The notes below the pieces were generated by a model, which saw nothing but the letters and a program-made list of their open reading frames with translations, did not search any database and was not told where the DNA came from. The translations under genes were made by a program, and so were the position numbers. 64,000 nt of DNA from Hymenobacter lucidus (GTDB lineage: Bacteria; Bacteroidota; Bacteroidia; Cytophagales; Hymenobacteraceae): contig NZ_JAJADR010000006.1 of assembly GCF_020447265.1 (NCBI RefSeq), positions 186,001-250,000 on the forward strand. Direction: 5' to 3'. Shown one piece after another: positions 49,583 through 57,920 of the stretch (position 1 is its first letter; every line of letters begins with the position of its first letter).

Positions 49583-50752
49583 CTACTCCACTGCGCTACC
49601 CATCACCTGCCCTATCCAGGCCAGCGCCCCGGGCGAGTGCAGCTGCTCCATCGACTCTATCGACATCCGGGCGGCTTCCGCTGCCCGCTGGCGCATGGCA
49701 GTTTCGTAGTGGCCAATAGCCTGGCGGATGCTGGAAAAACCCGGGCTGGTCAGGCAATTACTCAGCTCCAGCGCGTCGAGCATAGCCATGTTCACGCCTT
49801 CGCCGGCGTAGGGTGGCATCAGGTGGGCCGCGTCGCCGAGCAGAGTTATACTAAGCTGAGCGTCCCAGTGCTGGTCGAGGGGCATGCAGTACTGCGGGCG
49901 CGGTACGAAGTACACCGCTTCGGGCGCGGTGAACAGCTCGCGCCAGATAGGACTCCAGCCGGCAAAATCCTGCGCAAACCAAGCCGCCACGTGCTGCGGG
50001 TCCTCGAAGTTGATGCCACTGGCGCGCACCCAGGTTTCGGTACTGCGCTGGCAGGTGTAGAACGAGAGGCTGCCGTCGCCCTTGGCACTAAGAATAATGG
50101 ACTGGTCACCATCAAGGGCAAATACCTTCCCACCCCGAACCAGAGCCCATAGGTTGGGTGCGTGCTGGGCCGCGTCGTACACGTTGCCTTCCACCACGGT
50201 AAAACCCGTAAAAAACGGGGGCAGCGGCGTTACCAGGGGCCGCACTTTCGAGTTGGCGCCATCGGCCCCAATAACCAAATCGGCGTAAGCGGTGGTACCG
50301 TTGCTCAGGTGCAGCTGCCAGCCGTCGGCCACGGGCTCCAGCGTACGCAGCTGGCAGTTCCAGACGATGGTATGGGGCTGGAGCGAATCAATCAGCAGGT
50401 CGCGCAGCGGGCCCCGGTCAATTTCAGGACGAAAGTGGGCATCACCGAAGCCGGGCGAACTGGTTTCCTGGTGCTGGTCGAACACGATGGTAGCCTGGCC
50501 ATCGGTGAGCCGCAGCTTGTCGGCCCCGGGGCGGTAGAGGGCCGTAAAGGCGCTCAGCAGCCCGGCCGCGCGCAGGGCCCGTAGGCCGGATTCGTCGTGC
50601 AAATCGAGGGTGGCGCCCTGCTGGCGGGCGTGGCGGTCGGCGTCGCGCTCATAGATGGTCACGTCGGCGCCGTGCTGCTGCAGCAGGCGGGCCAGGGTCA
50701 GGCCGCCGGGGCCGCCGCCGATGATGGCCGTTTTTTTACCGGTAAGAAGCAT
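49583..50752 (-). CDS. TetX-like FAD-dependent monooxygenase
   Basis: A 389-residue class A flavin monooxygenase. It begins with the FAD-binding GxGxxG (TAIIGGGPGGLTLARLLQQHGADVTIYERDADRHARQQGATLDLH), has LVIGADGANSKVRPLV in the middle and the GD motif GDAAHLMPPYAGEGVNMAMLDALEL at the C-terminal FAD site. These, the TLDLH segment and overall length match Tet(X)-type tetracycline destructases. The core motifs are intact, but similarity alone does not prove tetracycline hydroxylation. It lies 34 bp after an AraC-type regulator and has its own -7 box in that gene's end. Confidence 0.85.
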   Translation of the reverse strand: MLLTGKKTAIIGGGPGGLTLARLLQQHGADVTIYERDADRHARQQGATLDLHDESGLRALRAAGLLSAFTALYRPGADKLRLTDGQATIVFDQHQETSSPGFGDAHFRPEIDRGPLRDLLIDSLQPHTIVWNCQLRTLEPVADGWQLHLSNGTTAYADLVIGADGANSKVRPLVTPLPPFFTGFTVVEGNVYDAAQHAPNLWALVRGGKVFALDGDQSIILSAKGDGSLSFYTCQRSTETWVRASGINFEDPQHVAAWFAQDFAGWSPIWRELFTAPEAVYFVPRPQYCMPLDQHWDAQLSITLLGDAAHLMPPYAGEGVNMAMLDALELSNCLTSPGFSSIRQAIGHYETAMRQRAAEAARMSIESMEQLHSPGALAWIGQVMGSAVE

Positions 50753-50781
50753 TGTCTTGCGTAGTTTGTTGATTACGAAGA

Positions 50782-50789
50782 CAAAGCTA
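50782..50789 (-). promoter_or_regulatory. Putative -7 box of the TetX-like gene
   Basis: TAGCTTTG on the minus strand, overlapping the stop codon of the AraC gene, 29 bp upstream of the monooxygenase ATG. Confidence 0.55.
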
Positions 50790-51542
50790 GAGAGCGGGCC
50801 AGGCGGAAAATTGTATAAATCGGTCGTCCTCGTTGCGGGCCAAGTCTTTGGGCCGGACGCCGGCAAACTTGCGCACTTCCCGGATGAAGTGGGCCTGGTC
50901 GGCAAAGGCCTGCTCGGGAAATAGCCGCCCCGCCTTGAGCTGCGGAAACGAGGCCCGAAACCGCAGAATGGCGCAGTATGTTTTCAGCGACAATCCAAAA
51001 TACTCCTGAAAGTAGCGGTTGATCTGTCGGCTGCTCCAACCTGCACCGGCGGCCAGCTCGTGTACCGGCAATGCGCCCTCGGTGGCGTAGAGCAGCTCGA
51101 AAAGCCGCTGCCGGCGCGCGTCGATGGCCGGACTAAGCAGCTTAGGCAACTCGGTGCTTAGCCGGGCGCAGAAATGGTCGAAACTGGTCAGATCAGCCGG
51201 CGTGATGCCCCAAAAATTGGCAGGCAGCGGGCGGGCACTATTCAGAATATCGGCCACGCGGGTGTGCAGCAGGTACTCGGCCCCCAGCAGGCGCAAACTC
51301 ACGGCGTAGATGACCGTTTCGGCCGCCAGAATGGTGTGCTCGGCCTGGGTACCCAGGCCCATGAGCATCACTTGCAGGGGCTCCGTTGGGGAATACGAAA
51401 ACAGCACATCAATCCGGCCGTCGGGCAGCAGCAGGATGGGCTTATCAACTACGGCCCCGGTTTGCAGCCGCCAGAAGCTCTCGACAATCGATGCCAGGTC
51501 GGCCTCGGGTTGCCGGGTTTCATAGTCCAGGTCGGGAGTCAT
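50787..51542 (-). CDS. AraC family transcriptional regulator (DUF6597-type)
   Basis: A 251-residue regulator. The N-terminal sensor begins SIVESFWRLQTGAVVDKPILLLPDGRIDVLFSY, typical of the DUF6597 domain. The C-terminal AraC HTH includes VHELAAGAGWSSRQINRYFQEYFGLSLKTYCAILRFRAS and QAFADQAHFIREVRKFAGVRPKDL. The ATG at 51542 (MTPDLDYETRQ) is preferred to GTG 51569. It likely controls the adjacent monooxygenase; the signal is unknown. Confidence 0.9.
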   Translation of the reverse strand: MTPDLDYETRQPEADLASIVESFWRLQTGAVVDKPILLLPDGRIDVLFSYSPTEPLQVMLMGLGTQAEHTILAAETVIYAVSLRLLGAEYLLHTRVADILNSARPLPANFWGITPADLTSFDHFCARLSTELPKLLSPAIDARRQRLFELLYATEGALPVHELAAGAGWSSRQINRYFQEYFGLSLKTYCAILRFRASFPQLKAGRLFPEQAFADQAHFIREVRKFAGVRPKDLARNEDDRFIQFSAWPAL

Positions 51543-51586
51543 TTTTGGGCAGGGTGCTTCCACGTGCAATGGTAGCTATTTCTGTG

Positions 51587-51694
51587 CTGTCCTCCTGAGC
51601 AGCGCGAAGGACTTTCTCCACCTACCCCAGGCCGATTCTTGCCAACGCTTATCACTCAGGTGAGGAAGGTCCTTCGCGCTGCTTAGGAGGACAG
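51587..51694. repeat. Interspersed palindromic element, copy G (lacks the internal hairpin)
   Basis: Left end CTGTCCTCCTGAGCAGCGCG, then AAGGACTTTCTCCACCTACCCCA, then right end CACTCAGGTGAGGAAGGTCC...TAGGAGGACAG. The arms pair almost perfectly. The internal AAAGCCCTTTA hairpin of the other copies is missing. It lies between the AraC and MFS genes. Confidence 0.85.
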
Positions 51695-51723
51695 TTCCTA
51701 TTGCAATCAGCAACTGGCCCGCC

Positions 51724-53205
51724 TCAGTCCATAATCCGTACGTTGCGCACGTCCTTCATGTATTTCATGCCGACCACAAAGCAAATCAGGGCAATAACGA
51801 CCGGATAGACCAAGCCGAGTAGGCTGCTGTGGGCTTTGAGGAACGTGCCGTCGGGCTGGGTGGCGGCCCACACCGAAATCCAGGTGGCGACCAGCGGCAC
51901 GAAGCCCCCGAATACGCCGTTGCCGATGTGGTAGGGTACCGACAGGGACGTGTAGCGCACCTTGGTCGGGAATAGCTCCACCAGGTAAGCCGCAATAGGT
52001 CCGTACACCATCGTAACGAACAAAACCAGGCAAAACGTGAGGGCAATAATGGCCGGCAGGTTCGGGTCCAGCGCCTTCATGACGGCGGGCACCACTTTGC
52101 CGGCGGCATCCACGGTGGCAGGTGTGACTTCGGTGATGGGGCCGGCAAAGGCCTTGATGCCGTAGAAGAGCGGCACCGTGAAGAGCGCCCCGCAGAGCAT
52201 ACCGGTCATGATGATGCGCTTGCGCCCGATGCGGTCCGACAAGCTGCCGAAGTACACGAACAGCGGCGTGGCCAGCAGCATGGCCACCACCAGCACGATG
52301 CTGGCGTCCACGAGGTCCATTTTCAGGGTATTCTGCATAAAGGAATAGGCCTGAAACTGGCTGGTGTAGAAAATAACGCCCTGCCCCATCGTCACGCCAA
52401 ACAGGGCCACGAGCACGAGGCGGCGGTTTACGGGGTTCATAAAAGAGTCGCGCAGGGGACTAGTGCTGGTTTTGCCCTCGGCCTTAGCCTTGGCAAACAG
52501 CGGCGACTCGTGCAGCTTGAGCCGGATGTAGTAGGAAGCCACCACCAGCAGGGCCGAGAGCAGAAACGGCACCCGCCAGCCCCACTCCCGGAAGGCCACT
52601 TCGCCCGTGAGCTTGCGGGTGATGACAATGACCAGAATACTCAGAATCAGGCCGCCGGTGGCCGTAATCTGAATAAAGCTGGTGAAGTAGCCGCGCCGCT
52701 TGTCGGGGGCGTGCTCGGCTACGTAGGTGGCAGCCCCACCGTATTCGCCGCCCAGGGCCAGGCCCTGCAGCAGGCGCAGCACCAGCACGATGAGTGGCGC
52801 GGCCAGCCCGATTTTGTCGTAGCTTGGAATCAGGCCCGTAACAACGGTGGAGCCGCCCATGATGAGCAGGGTGAGCAGAAACGTGTATTTGCGCCCGATC
52901 ATGTCGCCGATGCGGCCGAAGAACAGCGCCCCAAACGGCCGCACCACGAAGCCCGCGCCAAACACGGCCAGCATGCCCAGCAGGGTTTCCTCGGGCTTGC
53001 CAGCCGAGCCGAACAGCACCGGCCCGATGATGGCCGCCAACGAGCCGAAAATGTAGAAATCGTACCACTCAATGACCGTACCCACCGACGAGGCCGTGAT
53101 GACCTGCCAGATCTTGCCGGTTTCGACGGCGTTGTTGTCGTGGGCTACCGGGGCATCTTCGGCGGCGGGAGTTTCGGAGCTAGGCGTAGCGAGGCCGGGT
53201 GCCAT
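51724..53205 (-). CDS. MFS transporter, metabolite:H+ symporter (MHS) family
   Basis: A 493-residue transporter with 12 predicted transmembrane helices. MHS motifs are clear: GTVIEWYDFYIFGS in helix 1, GRIGDMIGRKYTF after helix 2, LQGLALGGEYGGAATYVAEHAPDKRRGYFTS in helix 5 and FGSLSDRIGRKRII in the middle. The family imports dicarboxylates, proline/betaine or shikimate by proton symport. The substrate cannot be told from sequence. An N-terminal charged stretch of about 30 residues precedes helix 1. Monocistronic. Confidence 0.9.
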   Translation of the reverse strand: MAPGLATPSSETPAAEDAPVAHDNNAVETGKIWQVITASSVGTVIEWYDFYIFGSLAAIIGPVLFGSAGKPEETLLGMLAVFGAGFVVRPFGALFFGRIGDMIGRKYTFLLTLLIMGGSTVVTGLIPSYDKIGLAAPLIVLVLRLLQGLALGGEYGGAATYVAEHAPDKRRGYFTSFIQITATGGLILSILVIVITRKLTGEVAFREWGWRVPFLLSALLVVASYYIRLKLHESPLFAKAKAEGKTSTSPLRDSFMNPVNRRLVLVALFGVTMGQGVIFYTSQFQAYSFMQNTLKMDLVDASIVLVVAMLLATPLFVYFGSLSDRIGRKRIIMTGMLCGALFTVPLFYGIKAFAGPITEVTPATVDAAGKVVPAVMKALDPNLPAIIALTFCLVLFVTMVYGPIAAYLVELFPTKVRYTSLSVPYHIGNGVFGGFVPLVATWISVWAATQPDGTFLKAHSSLLGLVYPVVIALICFVVGMKYMKDVRNVRIMD

Positions 53206-53345
53206 AAACGGGGAATTGGTGGAGTGAGCCGGCCGGCCGAAACGGCGGCGCGGGAAAGAACCAGGATTGTTAGCCGGTCACAATGGCCGAAGCTGCGCTT
53301 AAGTAAAGCGAAAAATCCGGTTCCCGCTGCCTGCTCCCTCCTGCT

Positions 53346-53771
53346 TCAGCTTTTTTTGCCGCTCGGGCCTTCCCAGCGCAGCAGCAGAAATTTGTCGCCG
53401 GCCTCGGTGACCAGCGTGCCGCCGGCCAGGTTTTCGGGCTGCTGGAAGTAAGTCTGCACTTCCTCGCGGCTCAGCACCTGGCTGGTGGGTCGGGCCTCAC
53501 TTTGGCGCGGGGCACTCACGGCGTACTTTTTCACCCAGTTCATCACGCTCACGTGGCTCACGCCCAGCAGCCGCTCAATTTCGCGGTAGCTCACGCCCTC
53601 CAGGTAGAGCTGCAGGGCCTTCACCACGTAGTAGGTATTGACTTCTCTGCCTATCTTGGCCACCGAGAAATGGTAGCCGCAGTGCTTGCACTTGTAGCGC
53701 TGCCGCCCCCCGACGACCCCACTTTTGGCCGCATCTTTCGAAGAGCATTTGGGGCATATGGGTTGGTCCAT
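53346..53771 (-). CDS. Domesticated IS1/IS1595-type transposase N-terminal domain protein
   Basis: A 141-residue protein. A zinc ribbon (CPKCSSKDAAKSGVVGGRQRYKCKHCGYHF) is followed by an HTH (GVSYREIERLLGVSHVSVMNWVKKYAV), the DNA-binding half of IS1/IS1595-family transposases. A Pro/Ser linker and a small C-terminal domain, SREEVQTYFQQPENLAGGTLVTEAGDKFLLLRWE, replace the catalytic domain; no DDE residues remain and no terminal inverted repeats are visible. It is therefore a likely recruited regulator. The ATG at 53771 starts MDQPICPKC; the TTG at 53789 is less likely. Confidence 0.8.
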   Translation of the reverse strand: MDQPICPKCSSKDAAKSGVVGGRQRYKCKHCGYHFSVAKIGREVNTYYVVKALQLYLEGVSYREIERLLGVSHVSVMNWVKKYAVSAPRQSEARPTSQVLSREEVQTYFQQPENLAGGTLVTEAGDKFLLLRWEGPSGKKS

Positions 53772-53871
53772 TATTTCTATTTTAAGCAATGAGAGGCTAT
53801 AAACTATACCTGTTTAGCATTTCTATACTCTATTTAGCAGGACTGCGTTGCCTTATTTCACAGGCTTTATT

Positions 53872-54447
53872 ATGAAGAAAGTCCGCGGCGGCAAACGCCA
53901 CCTGAGAATGTTACGACGTACCAGCACAACCCCGGGGGAGTTGAGTCTCACCAGGCTGCAGACCTGGCTGCATCAGCACAATAAGCTAGGGCTGGGTATT
54001 TGGCACTGGCACCACCGCCAGCCTCCGCGTGCAGTTCGCCAGTTAGCCGTGCAGCACCTGCTCACAACCTTTTTTGCCTGGCAACCTATACTGGCGACGC
54101 TGAACGAGCCGGCCTGTTCTGCGGTCTGGGTTGTTGAGCCCGAGTTTGCTCACAGTTCGCAAGTGGTCGTCGCAATACAGGAGCCAAACGAGAACTTCCA
54201 ACAATGGCTCGGAGAACCCAAAGCCGCCGGCCCGCCCCTGCCGCCCGAGTACCAGGAGCTACCCGGCGCCGACCGCCTCATCTGGACCACGCATGCCTGG
54301 GAAGTGCTGCACGAGGACTGTGACTACCCCGACGGTTGGCCCAATTATCTACTCCGCTTTCCTCACCATGATTACCAATCGGAAGGCCGCACTTTTCTGG
54401 TTGTGCAAACCGGGTGGGCTTGGGTGGGCCAGCTGCCCGCCGCCTAA
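53872..54447 (+). CDS. Hypothetical protein
   Basis: A 191-residue protein, basic at the N-terminus (MKKVRGGKRHLRMLRRTSTTPGE), with a Trp/His-rich segment LGLGIWHWHHRQPPRAVRQLAVQHL and an acidic C-terminal half. It has no signal peptide or transmembrane helix. No family is recognised. The start at 53872 is preferred over 53848. It stands alone, divergent from the zinc-ribbon gene, and lies 45 bp before an oxidoreductase on the same strand. Confidence 0.65.
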   Translation: MKKVRGGKRHLRMLRRTSTTPGELSLTRLQTWLHQHNKLGLGIWHWHHRQPPRAVRQLAVQHLLTTFFAWQPILATLNEPACSAVWVVEPEFAHSSQVVVAIQEPNENFQQWLGEPKAAGPPLPPEYQELPGADRLIWTTHAWEVLHEDCDYPDGWPNYLLRFPHHDYQSEGRTFLVVQTGWAWVGQLPAA

Positions 54448-54492
54448 AATCTTAACAACAGCATTCCATCCAGCAGCCTATTTTCTTTCCTA

Positions 54493-55980
54493 ATGCGCAA
54501 TACTGAGTACGATGCGGTGGTAGTGGGCTCAGGTCCGAATGGGCTGGCGGCGGCTATTGTGCTGCAACAGGCCGGGCTGCAGGTGCTGCTGCTCGAAGGC
54601 AAAAAGGAACTGGGTGGTGGCCTGCGCACGACCGAGCTGACGCTGCCCGGCTTCCGCCACGACGTGTGCTCGGCCATTCACCCACTGGCGGCCGGCTCGC
54701 CCTTTTTCCAGATCCTGCCGCTGGCCCAATACGGCCTCGAGTACATTACGCCGCCCATAGCCGCCGCCCACCCCTTCGACGATGGCACGGCGGCCACGGT
54801 GACCGGCTCCCTGGCCGAGACGGCCCGCCGCCTGGGCGCTGATGGCCCGGCCTACCAGCAACTGCTCGAACCGCTGGTGGCGGCCTGGCCCGGCATCGTG
54901 AATGACGTGCTGGCTCCGCTGCAGCTACCGAAACATCCGCTGGACATGGCCCGCTTTGGCTTGTCGGCCTTGCAACCCGCCACCTGGCTCACCAGCCGTT
55001 TCCAGACCAAAGAAGCCCGGGGACTATTTGCCGGCATGGCTGCCCACGCTATTCAGCCGCTAGCCAACCTGACGACCTCGGCCATTGGTCTGGTATTGCT
55101 GATTGCAGCCCACCGCAAGGGCTGGCCGTTGCCCAAAGGCGGCTCCCAAAGCATTGCCGATGCGCTGGCCGCGCACTTCGTGGCCCTGGGCGGCCGAATC
55201 GAAACCGGCACTTTCGTGAAAAGCCTGGCGGAGCTGCCTTCGGCCCGAGCGGTACTGTTCGACATTACGCCGGCCCAGCTGCTGCGTGTTGCCGGCCACA
55301 GCTTATCGACGGTGTACCAGTGGCAGCTGCGGCGCTACCGCTACGGCATGGGCGTTTTTAAGGTCGACTGGGCGCTGGATGGGCCCGTACCCTTTGCGGC
55401 GGCAGAGTGTGCGCAGGCCGGCACGGTGCATCTGGGCGGGACGCTGGAGGAAATTGCGGCCGGCGAAAAAGCGGCGGCGCGGGGCCTGCACCCCGAAAAG
55501 CCGTTTGTGCTATTGGCCCAGCAAAGCCTGTTTGACTCTACCCGTGCCCCAGCCGGCAAGCACACGGCCTGGGCTTATTGCCACGTTCCCAACGGCTCGC
55601 GCCACGACATGACTGAGGCCATTGAGCGGCAGGTGGAGCGGTTTGCACCGGGTTTCCGGGAGCGAATCCTGGGGCGCCACACCTTCGACACGGCCCAGCT
55701 CGAAGCTTACAACCCCAACTACGTGGGCGGCGACATCAACGGCGGCCTGCTCGACGTGAGCCAGCTTTTTACCCGGCCGGCCCTGCGGGCTTCGCCCTAC
55801 CGCACCTCCCAGCCGGGCTTGTATCTGTGCTCGTCGGCCACGCCGCCCGGGGGCGGGGTACACGGCATGTGCGGCTACCATGCCGCCAGCCGGGCCCTGC
55901 GCGACATTTTCGGGCTGCGGCCTACGCCCCTGTACCAAGAAGTGACGGGGCCGTCGGCTTTGGCGTCTTTGCGGCGTTAG
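54493..55980 (+). CDS. Phytoene desaturase-like NAD(P)/FAD oxidoreductase
   Basis: A 495-residue flavoprotein. The N-terminal dinucleotide motif VVVGSGPNGLAAAIVLQQAGLQVLLLEGKKELGGG and the C-terminal CrtI-type FAD motif LYLCSSATPPGGGVHGMCGYHAAS are conserved. In sequence it belongs to the wide CrtI/phytoene-desaturase superfamily (group of retinol saturase-like bacterial proteins). Usual members act on carotenoids or polyenes, but no carotenoid genes are visible nearby, so the substrate is unknown. The ATG at 54493 gives a normal N-terminus. Confidence 0.88.
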   Translation: MRNTEYDAVVVGSGPNGLAAAIVLQQAGLQVLLLEGKKELGGGLRTTELTLPGFRHDVCSAIHPLAAGSPFFQILPLAQYGLEYITPPIAAAHPFDDGTAATVTGSLAETARRLGADGPAYQQLLEPLVAAWPGIVNDVLAPLQLPKHPLDMARFGLSALQPATWLTSRFQTKEARGLFAGMAAHAIQPLANLTTSAIGLVLLIAAHRKGWPLPKGGSQSIADALAAHFVALGGRIETGTFVKSLAELPSARAVLFDITPAQLLRVAGHSLSTVYQWQLRRYRYGMGVFKVDWALDGPVPFAAAECAQAGTVHLGGTLEEIAAGEKAAARGLHPEKPFVLLAQQSLFDSTRAPAGKHTAWAYCHVPNGSRHDMTEAIERQVERFAPGFRERILGRHTFDTAQLEAYNPNYVGGDINGGLLDVSQLFTRPALRASPYRTSQPGLYLCSSATPPGGGVHGMCGYHAASRALRDIFGLRPTPLYQEVTGPSALASLRR

Positions 55981-56013
55981 CCAGGCAGTAGAGCGGGTTG
56001 CGCGAGGCTGAAG

Positions 56014-56961
56014 TTACAGCGCCAGAATCGTAGCCAGCACAGCATCTACGGCTAGGGCCAGGCGGCGCATATCCAGACGGTCGAGGGTGTCGGTGGGCTC
56101 GTGGTAGTGCTTGTTGCGGTAGAAGGCCGTGTCGGTGAGCAGCACGGCCGGATAGTCGAACTGCCAATAGTTGAGGTGGTCGGAAAAGTCGATACCGGGC
56201 AGCCAGGCCGGGGCCTTGAAGCGCCGTACCGGTAGGGCCGCCGTGGCTTTGTAGCGGCGGGCAAACTGCCGGCCGAAGCGGCCGTTGCCGAATTTCTGGG
56301 CTACCGTCACGTAGTTCCCCCGGCTGCCATACACCAGCTTCAGCGGCCCCAGGGGGTAGTCTTGGCTGTTTTTCCGGTCGTCGTAGTAGCCCAGCGTTTC
56401 CAGGGCCACCATGCCTTTTACCTCAGTTTTAGCGTCGTGTAGCGACTTGGCATGCATGTAGCTGCCCATACTTTTGGTGCGAAAAAACGGCGGCTCTTCC
56501 AGGGTGTAGGCCACCAGTTCTACCCGATACGGCAACGTCGGCTGCTGGCCCAGCAGCCGCGCCAGCTCCAACAGCGCGGCCACGCCGGTACCGTTGTCGT
56601 CGGCGCCGGGCTGCTCGCCGCACACGTCGTAGTGGGCCCCGATGATGAGGCGTGGGCCGGTTTCGGGGCCGAAGGAGCCGATAACGTTGCGGTAGGTGAT
56701 GCCCTGCACCTGATAGGGCTGCTCGCCGAGGTGGGCCCCAGCGGTCTGCAGCTGCTGCCCGATGTAGTCGGCAGCCTGGTTGAGGCTGGCCAGGTGGCGG
56801 TAGTTACGCGGCTCGGGCGTAGTAGTGAGGGCCAGCAGGTGCTGGCGCAGGCGCAGGGTATCGGTCGTGGCCGGCGCTGAGGCGGCCACGGCGCTGCGGC
56901 CGGGCAGCGCCAGCAGGAAGACCAGTAACGTAGAGACGATTTTTGGCATAAACAGCAACAT
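56014..56961 (-). CDS. Secreted M28 family zinc peptidase (short form)
   Basis: A 315-residue exported aminopeptidase (signal ending AVAASA). The zinc motifs are IIGAHYDVCGEQPGADDNGTGVAALLEL (His, Asp), TLEEPPFF (Glu) and the terminal DFSDHLNYW; the HYDVCGEQPGADDN pattern is typical of the glutaminyl-cyclase-like subgroup. It lacks a PA domain. Either peptidase or cyclase activity is possible. ATG at 56961 or 56949 are both possible. Follows the NAD-kinase-like gene on the same strand after 29 bp. Confidence 0.88.
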   Translation of the reverse strand: MLLFMPKIVSTLLVFLLALPGRSAVAASAPATTDTLRLRQHLLALTTTPEPRNYRHLASLNQAADYIGQQLQTAGAHLGEQPYQVQGITYRNVIGSFGPETGPRLIIGAHYDVCGEQPGADDNGTGVAALLELARLLGQQPTLPYRVELVAYTLEEPPFFRTKSMGSYMHAKSLHDAKTEVKGMVALETLGYYDDRKNSQDYPLGPLKLVYGSRGNYVTVAQKFGNGRFGRQFARRYKATAALPVRRFKAPAWLPGIDFSDHLNYWQFDYPAVLLTDTAFYRNKHYHEPTDTLDRLDMRRLALAVDAVLATILAL

Positions 56962-56990
56962 ATTCAGGCTACTTCCGCAACCACTCCGGC

Positions 56991-57920
56991 CTACCCTCGC
57001 TCCACCAGCCGGGCTTTTTCCGGAGCCACGCCGATGGTGGCAATAGCGCCGGAATTGAAGTGCAGAAAGTCGGTTTCCACGCCATCAGAGAAGATGACGC
57101 CGTTGGTGGGCATAAACGACTCGATGATGAGCGGCTCCTCTTCGTCGAGGATGCCGGCGGCAAGGCTGGCCTGGGTGCGCTTGCTCAAGAAGGCTTCGCG
57201 CACCACAAACATCAGCTCCGTTTCGGCAAAGGCCGGCTGAGTCAGCGGCAGTTCGCCCGGGTCGAGAAACTGGCTCATACCGGCCGTCATGTTGAAAATG
57301 GAACTGAGCCAGCCCGTCGCGCCCGACTTGGTGGAGACGATGATGCCCGACGAGGAGTGGTTTTCCTCCTCACCCTGGTAGCCGATGCGGTAGCGGGCCG
57401 ACACGTGCGAAGCAGCCCCGATAAACAGGTCGTTGAAGGCCAGCAGCCGCTGCCCGTCGTTGAGGCGGGCTTCGGCCAGGGAAGCTTCGCGGGCGTGGTA
57501 GCGGCCGGCCACCACGCGCTGCACGACGGGCAGAAAATCGTGGGGCGTGAAAGGAAGTAAAACCCCGTCGTAGCGCTCCTGGTCGGGATTAACGGCAATA
57601 ATGGGAATGCCGCCCACGTACTTGGCCGTGTTGGCCACCAGCCCATCCTGGCCCACCACTACCACCAGTTGCTGCGGGTTGAAGAGAAACGAGGGCAGAA
57701 ACGCCCGCTCCACTACCTTGTTTTTGATAACGGATGAGAGGCGGCGCTGCACCAGGGAAAACGACTCCTGGAACCGGGCATTTTCCTCCTCATACTCGGC
57801 AAACTCACCGCCCAAGCTTTCGATGTAGAACTGCGCCTGGCCCTTGGTATTAAACCGCTCGACGAGCTGCTCCAACCGGGTTTTGTTGCGCACCAGGATG
57901 GCGTAATCAATACCACTCAT
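56991..57920 (-). CDS. NAD kinase-fold protein paired with SPFH protein
   Basis: A 309-residue protein of the NAD kinase / diacylglycerol kinase fold. The diagnostic GGDG of NAD kinases is GQDG here (Gly90-Gln91-Asp92-Gly93, in VVVVGQDGLVANTAKY); a STPTGSTA-like loop is IIVSTKSGATGWLS. The Asp of the motif is kept; one Gly is replaced by Gln. Enzymatic activity on NAD is unproven. It overlaps the SPFH gene by ATGA, indicating tight coupling, and precedes the M28 gene. The SPFH and NAD-kinase-like pair recurs in bacteria, but its function is not known. Confidence 0.8.
   Translation of the reverse strand: MSGIDYAILVRNKTRLEQLVERFNTKGQAQFYIESLGGEFAEYEEENARFQESFSLVQRRLSSVIKNKVVERAFLPSFLFNPQQLVVVVGQDGLVANTAKYVGGIPIIAVNPDQERYDGVLLPFTPHDFLPVVQRVVAGRYHAREASLAEARLNDGQRLLAFNDLFIGAASHVSARYRIGYQGEEENHSSSGIIVSTKSGATGWLSSIFNMTAGMSQFLDPGELPLTQPAFAETELMFVVREAFLSKRTQASLAAGILDEEEPLIIESFMPTNGVIFSDGVETDFLHFNSGAIATIGVAPEKARLVERG

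Noticed and set aside
47753..50152. A 799-residue open frame antisense to acs and beyond
   Set aside because: It is a shadow of the acs and TetX-like genes caused by high GC at third codon positions; it has no domain and spans two well-supported genes.
53346..53771. A complete insertion sequence around the zinc-ribbon gene
   Set aside because: No terminal inverted repeats, target duplication or catalytic domain could be found.
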